A stretch of DNA of 6,543 bases from Candidatus Izemoplasmatales bacterium. GTDB lineage: Bacteria > Bacillota_I > Bacilli_A > Izemoplasmatales > Hujiaoplasmataceae. The translations under genes were made by a program, and so were the position numbers. The stretch lies in NCBI GenBank assembly GCA_028691335.1, contig JAQUZK010000079.1:1-6543 (forward strand), given 5' to 3'. The notes under the pieces are model-generated. The model searched no databases and was not told where the DNA came from. It was given only the letters and a program-made list of their open reading frames with translations. Positions 1-5,257 of the stretch are shown one piece after another (positions within the stretch are counted from its first letter, which is position 1; every line of letters begins with the position of its first letter).

Positions 1-143
1 TTTACCGGTGTACCTTCCATTACTTGTTTTCTCCCAACTGGTTTATCAGGTTGGTTAACCACAAGTGAAACCTCATATTTTTCATGTAGTGTTTCTAAAA
101 TATTAACCGCAAAATCCATACTACCCATAAAACATATTTTCAT
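1..143 (-). CDS. fmt: Methionyl-tRNA formyltransferase, N-terminal fragment (runs off left edge)
   Basis: Only the first 47 codons are in the window. The protein would transfer a formyl group from 10-formyl-tetrahydrofolate to Met-tRNA(fMet) in the cytoplasm, providing the initiator tRNA. What is seen: the translation begins MKICFMGSMDFAV and continues to a QPDKPVGRK segment at residues 31-39 and a TPV at 45-47. These match the FxGTPDFA opening strand/loop and the TQPDKPxGR loop of the Fmt Rossmann-like domain. The usual Thr-Pro of the GTPDFA loop is Ser-Met here. The ATG at 141-143 is chosen because the homology starts there and an AGGTG ribosome site (151-155) sits 7 bases upstream. It lies 10 bases after priA, so it is almost certainly transcribed with it. 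In Bacillus subtilis the order is priA-def-fmt; no def gene lies between them here. The C-terminal tRNA-binding part is outside the window. Confidence 0.9.
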   Translation of the reverse strand, partial: MKICFMGSMDFAVNILETLHEKYEVSLVVNQPDKPVGRKQVMEGTPV

Positions 144-150
144 AACGCAA

Positions 151-155
151 CACCT
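151..155 (-). promoter_or_regulatory. Ribosome binding site of fmt
   Basis: On the minus strand this reads AGGTG, 7 bases before the fmt ATG. It shares two bases with the priA TAG stop (154-156), so a ribosome ending priA sits on the fmt initiation region. This fixes the fmt start and suggests translational coupling (inference). Confidence 0.65.
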
Positions 156-2502
156 ACCCTACATTCGGATAATTATCTATTGAAATATAGATATCATCAC
201 TACTAAAACTATCCACTAATTCGTTAATTTTCTCATAAAAGTCTTTCTTTTCACGATATTTAATCATTATCTTCGCAGTATATTTGTTTTTTATTTTAAT
301 TGTTTGATCAATAGCTGGACCTAAAACAATTATCGATTCATCAAATCTTTTTAATTGTTTACTAAACTCAATTCCAGCGTAAAATACATCTCTAATACTT
401 TTCCCGTTAAATCCAATTTCAATTAAATAATAAAAAGGTGAATATCTAGCTACTCTTCTTAATCTCATTTCATATTGATAAAAACCATAATAATCATTCT
501 CGCAAGCATATTTAACTGCATAGTGTTCTGGATTCATAGCTTGAATTACAACTTGTCCTTCAATCGACCTTCTTCCAGCACGTCCAGAGACCTGCATGAT
601 TAATTGAAATGTCTTTTCAGGAGCTCTAAAATCAGGAACAAACAGATTGGAATCAGCTTGAATTATACCAACTAATGTAACTCTTGGAAAGTCAAGACCC
701 TTAGCTATCATTTGTGTACCTATTAAAATATCTCCTTGATTTTGAAATTTATTTAAAATAATTTCATGAGAATGTTTTTTTCTTGTCGTATCATTATCCA
801 TTCGATAAACTTTCGCTGTAGGGAAATATTCACTTAGATACTTTTCTATTTTTTGTGTACCGCTCCCCATGAAGTTAAGTTCATTTGAACCACATCTTAT
901 ACAAGTATTGGGTTTTTTTTCTTCATGACCACAATAGTGACATTTCAATGAATTAGAATACTCATGATAAGTTAAGGAAATGTCACAATTAGGGCATTTA
1001 AACACATAACCACATTCTCTACAAATAACAAAATTAGCATAGCCTCTTCTATTCATTAGTAAAATTACTTGTTCGTTTCTTTTTAATCTACTATCTATCT
1101 CTTCAATTAGTTTTTTTGAAAATGGACTATCATTACCACTTTTAAACTCGCTTAACATGTTAACGATATCTATTCTTGGTAATTTTGAATTCAAAGCTCT
1201 TTCTTTAATTTCTAACAGCTCATAAATTCCTTTTTTTGCTTTAGCATATGATTCAATATTAGGAGTAGCTGATCCTAAAATAATTGGACAGTTATGAATT
1301 GCGCTTCTTTCCTCCAATATATCAACCGCATAATATATCAATCCATTTGTCTGTTTATAACTGGACTCATGACATTCATCAACTATTATTAAACCAATAT
1401 TCTCAAGTGGCGCAAAACAAGCTGATCTAGCACCGATTACTATACGAGATTCTTTCGTTTTATTTATTCGACATTCATCATATTTTTCTCCGCTTGACAA
1501 ACCAGAATGTAATGCAGCAACTAATGATTTAAATCTACTTTTAAATCTAGAAATCATCATTGGTGTTAAAGATATTTCCGGTACTAATAAAAGTACATTT
1601 TTTCCATCATTAATAACATCTTCAATTGTCTTTAGATATATTTCTGTTTTTCCAGAGCCTGTAACTCCATGTAATAAGAACTTTGAATTTGTATTCTTCT
1701 TACATATTATTTTTTCGAATATAGGTTCTTGAACAATATTTAGTTCAATAATTTTATCTGTAACTTCATTGATGGTTTCAACTTTTCTATATACTTCCTT
1801 AACATACGTTTCAACATAAGCATGCTTTTCCAATGTTTTAACCACTGAGTCTGTAACATTTGTTTTCTTTAACAGAATCTTAAGTAGTTCTTCTTTTCCT
1901 TTTTGAGCTTCTAAATAATTAATAACCAGTCTCTGTTTATCAGATATTTTATCAAATTCTTTTGAGGTTTTCCTCACAAATTTTTTTGTTAAATTTTTAT
2001 TTAAATCTCTAATCTCATAGATTTGAGTTAAGTTGTTGTTTTTAATCTCTCTATTTATTAATTTATAATATTTTTCATCGATATTTTCTAGTAACACTTG
2101 ACTTTGATATTCAAATATCGGTTTCAAATCTTCACTAAGATTTTCAAAATTAACAACCATAATTTTAGGTTTATAAATAACCTTTAAAGCAGAAGGTAGA
2201 ATTGTCTCTAATACTCTTATTAAAATAGTATTAGTTCTTACACTTAAATCTTTTGCTATATCAATCAATTCTGAAGTAAGAAACGATTCTATATCTAGAA
2301 CTTTGCTTATAGACTTGAGTTTCTTTGAATACTCGCTATCTTCTAAAAAACCTAATACAAAACCCATAACAGCTCTATTTCCAAAAGGAACTACAACTCT
2401 AGCTCCTAGCTCAAGAAATCCCATAAAAGTTTCAGGGACTAAATAGTCATATGTCTTATTAACGTTCTTCGATTTTACATCTACCAGTACTTGAGCTATC
2501 AT
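154..2502 (-). CDS. priA: Primosomal protein N', replication-restart DNA helicase PriA
   Basis: PriA is a superfamily 2, 3'-5' helicase that recognises stalled forks and D-loops and reloads the replicative helicase. The 782 residues are within the family range (E. coli about 730, B. subtilis about 800). By family comparison: N-terminal 3'-DNA-end-binding domain about 1-105, winged helix and linker about 110-250, helicase lobe 1 about 255-430, zinc-bearing lobe 2 about 440-650, C-terminal domain to the end. Seen: Walker A GVTGSGKTE (279-287, Lys285), motif II DECH (375-378), motif III GSATP (410-414), eight zinc-ligand cysteines (494, 497, 503, 506, 521, 524, 534, 537), GTQMIAKGLDFPRV (595-608) and QVSGRAGR (637-644). 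Motif II is DECH rather than the usual PriA DEEH, and the aromatic-rich loop just after it is divergent. The ATG at 2500-2502 has AAGGAG 8 bases upstream. It heads a priA-fmt operon with its own promoter. There are no Trp residues. Confidence 0.97.
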   Translation of the reverse strand: MIAQVLVDVKSKNVNKTYDYLVPETFMGFLELGARVVVPFGNRAVMGFVLGFLEDSEYSKKLKSISKVLDIESFLTSELIDIAKDLSVRTNTILIRVLETILPSALKVIYKPKIMVVNFENLSEDLKPIFEYQSQVLLENIDEKYYKLINREIKNNNLTQIYEIRDLNKNLTKKFVRKTSKEFDKISDKQRLVINYLEAQKGKEELLKILLKKTNVTDSVVKTLEKHAYVETYVKEVYRKVETINEVTDKIIELNIVQEPIFEKIICKKNTNSKFLLHGVTGSGKTEIYLKTIEDVINDGKNVLLLVPEISLTPMMISRFKSRFKSLVAALHSGLSSGEKYDECRINKTKESRIVIGARSACFAPLENIGLIIVDECHESSYKQTNGLIYYAVDILEERSAIHNCPIILGSATPNIESYAKAKKGIYELLEIKERALNSKLPRIDIVNMLSEFKSGNDSPFSKKLIEEIDSRLKRNEQVILLMNRRGYANFVICRECGYVFKCPNCDISLTYHEYSNSLKCHYCGHEEKKPNTCIRCGSNELNFMGSGTQKIEKYLSEYFPTAKVYRMDNDTTRKKHSHEIILNKFQNQGDILIGTQMIAKGLDFPRVTLVGIIQADSNLFVPDFRAPEKTFQLIMQVSGRAGRRSIEGQVVIQAMNPEHYAVKYACENDYYGFYQYEMRLRRVARYSPFYYLIEIGFNGKSIRDVFYAGIEFSKQLKRFDESIIVLGPAIDQTIKIKNKYTAKIMIKYREKKDFYEKINELVDSFSSDDIYISIDNYPNVG

Positions 2503-2510
2503 GAGTGTTT

Positions 2511-2516
2511 CTCCTT
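2511..2516 (-). promoter_or_regulatory. Ribosome binding site of priA
   Basis: Minus strand AAGGAG, a near-perfect Shine-Dalgarno, 8 bases before the priA ATG. It supports the chosen start, which also agrees with the family N-terminus (MIAQVLVDV). Confidence 0.85.
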
Positions 2517-2524
2517 AACTATTA

Positions 2525-2533
2525 ATTATACCA
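2525..2533 (-). promoter_or_regulatory. Extended -10 promoter for priA-fmt
   Basis: The minus strand reads TGGTATAAT: a consensus -10 (TATAAT, 2525-2530) preceded by the TGn extension. The hexamer 17 bases upstream (TTTATT, 2548-2553) is a poor -35, consistent with an extended -10 promoter. An eight-base A/T tract (2533-2540) lies directly upstream. Transcription would begin near 2518, leaving a leader of only about 16 bases that contains little beyond the ribosome site. The start site is inferred. Confidence 0.7.
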
Positions 2534-2591
2534 AAAAAAAGCATACAAATAAATAATATCTATTTTTTAAAAAACCTTTATAGTTAATCAA

Positions 2592-2620
2592 TTGCATTTA
2601 TAAGCTAATAAAGATATAAT
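2592..2620 (+). promoter_or_regulatory. Sigma-A-type promoter of rnjA
   Basis: TTGCAT (2592-2597) and a perfect TATAAT (2615-2620) are separated by 17 bases, the ideal spacing. The -35 matches consensus at only its first three positions. Transcription should begin near 2626-2628, giving a leader of about 35 bases before the rnjA ATG. Confidence 0.75.
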
Positions 2621-2635
2621 ATTTACGGTAAATAT
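2619..2635. promoter_or_regulatory. Perfect 17-bp palindrome over the rnjA -10/start site (candidate operator)
   Basis: ATATTTACGGTAAATAT: two perfectly complementary 8-base arms around one central G. It overlaps the last two bases of the -10 hexamer and spans the predicted start site, which is where a repressor would block initiation. No regulator family is recognised from the sequence. Palindromes form easily in A+T-rich DNA, so its role as an operator is inference. Confidence 0.4.
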
Positions 2636-2648
2636 AAAAATATTTATG

Positions 2649-2654
2649 AAAGGA
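2649..2654 (+). promoter_or_regulatory. Ribosome binding site of rnjA
   Basis: AAAGGA, 7 bases before the ATG at 2662. It supports that start, which also aligns with the N-terminus expected for RNase J1. Confidence 0.75.
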
Positions 2655-2661
2655 AATTATT

Positions 2662-4341
2662 ATGAACAAAACAAACGTATTTAAAGAGGAGGCAAAGGTT
2701 TTCGCTTTAGGTGGACTTGGTGAAGTAGGAAAAAACATGTACTGTGTCCAGTATAAAGATGAAATAATCGTCATCGATTCCGGCCTTTTATTTCCGGATG
2801 ATCACTTGATGGGTATTGATTATGTAATCCCAGATTACTCATATCTTCTTGAAAATGAAGATAAAATCAAAGCTTTAATCATATCTCACGGTCATGAAGA
2901 CCACATTGGGGGAATCCCATTTTTATTAAGACAAGTAAAAATTCCAGTGATTTACGCATCAGGACTAAGTCATGGACTTATTCAAGCAAAATTAGATGAA
3001 AGAGTTGACTTTCCTGTAAATCTCCAAAAGTTTCAAGAGGATGACATATTAAAACTTAGTTATTTTGAAATAAGTTTCTTTAGAACTAATCACTCAATCC
3101 CAGATTCATTTGGTATTAAAGTCAAAACACCAGTAGGTGTTATTGTACACACAGGTGATTTTAAGTTTGATTTTTCTCCGACTGGTAGAGATTCAGATTA
3201 TCAAAAAATGGCAAGAATTGGAGAAGAAGGTGTTTTATGTCTTTTATCTGACTCAACAAATGCTGAAATGGAAGATTTTACAACTTCAGAAAAAGTTGTT
3301 TCTGAAAACATTAAAGAAATGTTCGAATCAATCGATGGAAGAATTATTATCTCAACGTTCGCCTCAAATATTCATCGAATCCAGCAAATAGTCGAAGCTT
3401 CAATAGCTACTGATAGAAAGATTGCTGTATTTGGTAGATCAATGACAAAGAACATTGATGTTGGTTATAAGTTAGGATATATTAAAGCCCCAAAGGGAAC
3501 TTTTATATATACTAGAAATCGTTCAGAAATTAGAAACAAAAACTTAACAATTTTATGTACAGGGTCTCAAGGTGAACCTTTAGCTGCTCTAACAAGAATT
3601 GCGGCTAATACACATCGTCAAATTTCACTTATCCCTGGAGATACAGTAATTTTATCATCTTCACCAATTCCAGGAAATCTAGAAAGTGTTAATAGAACAA
3701 TAAATATGCTCTATAAAAGAGGAGCTAATGTTATTACTCAATCACCTTTTGCTGATGTTCATGCCTCTGGACATGGTGGCCAAAACGAACTTAAACTTAT
3801 GTTAAAATTAATGAAGCCAAAATACTTCATGCCAATCCATGGTGAGTATCGAATGCTCAAAAAACACTCTAAACTAGCTATTGATACCGGAGTACTTCCG
3901 GAGAATACTTTTATCATGGAAAATGGCGACGTTTTGGTCTTAACCAAAGATACTGCATCTGTAAGTGAAAAAGTAAAAACATCAGATATTTACGTTGATA
4001 GCGAAAGTATTGGAGAAGTTGGATCTTTAGTTATTAAAGACCGGAGAGAATTATCTGAAGATGGATTATTATCAGTTATTCTGACAGTTTCACAAGCAAA
4101 CTATGAAGTAATGTGTACACCTAACATTATCTCTAGAGGATTCATACATTTAGAAGAAAATGATGAGATGATAAAAGATATCCAAGAGATAGTACTTGAT
4201 GTAACAGAAAAATATCTCAACCCAAAACATAAGTTAAATATCTCTGGAATAAAAAATGAGATTATTAAATCCTTAAGAAAATATATTAATGATGAAACAA
4301 GAAGAGAACCTATGATAATGCCAGTAATAATGGTGTTATAA
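2662..4341 (+). CDS. rnjA: Ribonuclease J1 (metallo-beta-lactamase / beta-CASP RNase)
   Basis: RNase J is a zinc-dependent ribonuclease with 5'-3' exonuclease and endonuclease activity, used in mRNA decay and rRNA maturation in bacteria lacking some E. coli-type RNases. The 559 residues match the family (about 555). Seen: beta-strand VIDSG (Asp39), HGHEDH metal motif (76-81), His144 in TNHSIPDS, Asp166 in HTGDFKFD, then beta-CASP motifs LSDSTN (Asp197), FASNIHRIQQ (His238) and HASGHGGQNE (His367, His371), and the closing metal ligand His393 in PIHGEYRM. The C-terminal domain ends with the family-typical RREPMIMPVIM. The intact HGHEDH argues for the catalytic J1 type rather than J2, whose metal motif is degraded. 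It is a single-gene unit with its own promoter and a shared downstream terminator. The small rpoY gene that precedes rnjA in B. subtilis is absent. There is no Trp. Confidence 0.94.
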   Translation: MNKTNVFKEEAKVFALGGLGEVGKNMYCVQYKDEIIVIDSGLLFPDDHLMGIDYVIPDYSYLLENEDKIKALIISHGHEDHIGGIPFLLRQVKIPVIYASGLSHGLIQAKLDERVDFPVNLQKFQEDDILKLSYFEISFFRTNHSIPDSFGIKVKTPVGVIVHTGDFKFDFSPTGRDSDYQKMARIGEEGVLCLLSDSTNAEMEDFTTSEKVVSENIKEMFESIDGRIIISTFASNIHRIQQIVEASIATDRKIAVFGRSMTKNIDVGYKLGYIKAPKGTFIYTRNRSEIRNKNLTILCTGSQGEPLAALTRIAANTHRQISLIPGDTVILSSSPIPGNLESVNRTINMLYKRGANVITQSPFADVHASGHGGQNELKLMLKLMKPKYFMPIHGEYRMLKKHSKLAIDTGVLPENTFIMENGDVLVLTKDTASVSEKVKTSDIYVDSESIGEVGSLVIKDRRELSEDGLLSVILTVSQANYEVMCTPNIISRGFIHLEENDEMIKDIQEIVLDVTEKYLNPKHKLNISGIKNEIIKSLRKYINDETRREPMIMPVIMVL

Positions 4342-4371
4342 AAAAAGATGAAGAATTTCTTCATCTTTTTT
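4341..4371. terminator. Bidirectional intrinsic terminator between rnjA and the exonuclease gene
   Basis: A perfect 14-bp stem (4341-4354 with 4358-4371) closes on a 3-base loop. The core GATGAAGA/TCTTCATC carries the three G-C pairs. The flanks are A6 on the left and T6 on the right, so each strand's transcript forms the hairpin and ends in a U run (six on the plus strand, seven on the minus strand). It touches the last base of the rnjA TAA and the last two bases of the opposing gene's TAA. It would therefore stop both converging transcripts. Confidence 0.9.
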
Positions 4372-5242
4372 AAAGGTTTACTAATTTTCGATTATTACAA
4401 ACATCTTTGAAAGCATAAAAAATTTCTTTTGTAACAAAAGCATCTTCCAAAGCGTCGTGTTTTTGATTAAGGAGATCGATATCATAGTACAAATTATAAG
4501 CATTAAACAATCCCAAATCATTTTTTAAACCAAAATAGGTTTTATGTAAACTTAACAAATCAATAAACTGCATATTCTTAGTAAAGTTTACTAATTTATG
4601 AATTCTATTTAGTTTATTTAACTCTAACTGATCGTTTTTACCCCATACATAAACAATAGGATTATATTTATTTTGAATTCGCATGATGCTTTTATGTAGA
4701 TAATAATATGTTTTACCATTATCTACATCACTTTGTTCAATGTGTAAGAATTTTTTGGTCCTAATAGAAATCTCCGGAAATAACATCGGTTTAATATAAC
4801 TTGAGAATCTTTCTATTTCATTACCATATTCATCTGTTAATACATATCCAACTTGGATAATTTCAGAAATAAAGTTTTGATAATTATTATATGGTGGCAT
4901 ACTCATTTCAAAATCAATAAACAATCTAAATCTATCTTGATTAATAAGTGCTTTAATTCCTGATTTAATAATGCTTATATCATAGTATATTGTAGGATTA
5001 TTCCCATAAGGTGATAATAATTTATCAATCGCAACTACATTTTGAATCAGAAAACCTTTATAAACTCTCTTAACCTTTTTAACAGTCAAAAAGATATAAA
5101 TTCCTGGTTTAAAATACTGCATAAACTGTTTAAACATGCTTTTACTCATGTAATAAAAATTAACTCTTTTCCGACTTTTAATAGCTATCAGTCGTTTCGA
5201 TTCAATTACTCCATGAAGTATTCCATAGATGTATTCTTCCAT
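4370..5242 (-). CDS. DEDDh 3'-5' exonuclease (KapD/ERI-1-like) with extra N-terminal domain
   Basis: The protein has 290 residues. The C-terminal part (about 108-290) is a DnaQ-fold exonuclease. Exo I is FIDFEMSMP (Asp110, Glu112), Exo II is VWGKND (Asp204) and Exo III is HDALEDA (His262, Asp267), so all five DEDDh residues are present. The stretches FSSYIKP and KKFLHI...DVDNGK resemble Bacillus KapD and ERI-1-type nucleases more than the polymerase III epsilon subunit, so dnaQ is not used as a symbol. Residues 1-107 match no domain I recognise. They are beta-rich in appearance and strongly basic (15 Lys/Arg against 4 Asp/Glu in the first 75), suggesting nucleic-acid binding. An upstream ATG at 5297-5299 was rejected because it only adds codons inside uvrC. 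The ATG at 5240-5242 has AGAGGT 9 bases upstream and follows the uvrC stop by 13 bases. Substrate (RNA or DNA) is unknown; co-transcription with uvrC makes a repair role possible. Confidence 0.85.
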   Translation of the reverse strand: MEEYIYGILHGVIESKRLIAIKSRKRVNFYYMSKSMFKQFMQYFKPGIYIFLTVKKVKRVYKGFLIQNVVAIDKLLSPYGNNPTIYYDISIIKSGIKALINQDRFRLFIDFEMSMPPYNNYQNFISEIIQVGYVLTDEYGNEIERFSSYIKPMLFPEISIRTKKFLHIEQSDVDNGKTYYYLHKSIMRIQNKYNPIVYVWGKNDQLELNKLNRIHKLVNFTKNMQFIDLLSLHKTYFGLKNDLGLFNAYNLYYDIDLLNQKHDALEDAFVTKEIFYAFKDVCNNRKLVNL

Positions 5243-5251
5243 TATTTCTTG

Positions 5252-5257
5252 ACCTCT
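5252..5257 (-). promoter_or_regulatory. Ribosome binding site of the exonuclease gene
   Basis: Minus strand AGAGGT, 9 bases before the ATG at 5240-5242. It overlaps the uvrC TAG stop (5256-5258). It decides the start in favour of 5242 over the longer ORF beginning at 5299, and suggests coupling to uvrC translation (inference). Confidence 0.65.

Larger units (their letters stand above)
2503..2661. other. Divergent priA / rnjA intergenic region
   Basis: This is the only sizeable non-coding stretch (159 bases) and is very A+T rich. It contains back-to-back promoters: an extended -10 for priA on the left and a -35/-10 pair for rnjA on the right. Between them lies a perfect TTTTTTAAAAAA palindrome (2563-2574), an A-tract likely to bend DNA and possibly acting as an UP-like element for rnjA. 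No small ORF with a ribosome site, no RNA gene and no terminator is apparent inside it. Confidence 0.8.

Noticed and set aside
3137..3391. 84-residue ORF on the plus strand within rnjA
   Set aside because: It is a shadow in another frame of a conserved RNase J region, with no ribosome site or recognisable motif.
3887..3901. GC-rich inverted repeat CCGGA / TCCGG inside rnjA
   Set aside because: The stem is only 5 bp with a 5-base loop, lies in coding sequence (DTGVLPE) and has no U run. It is probably chance.
3759..3947. 62-residue minus-strand ORF within rnjA
   Set aside because: It is antisense to the conserved beta-CASP and metal-ligand region; its sequence is explained by the rnjA codons.
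4101..4364. 87-residue hydrophobic minus-strand ORF that resembles a membrane protein
   Set aside because: The hydrophobic look comes from antisense reading of A-rich Lys/Glu/Asp codons in rnjA. It would start inside the bidirectional terminator.
4370..5242. Calling the exonuclease the polymerase III proofreading subunit (dnaQ)
   Set aside because: The core resembles KapD/ERI-1-type nucleases, and the fused N-terminal domain does not fit epsilon. DEDDh motifs alone do not identify dnaQ.
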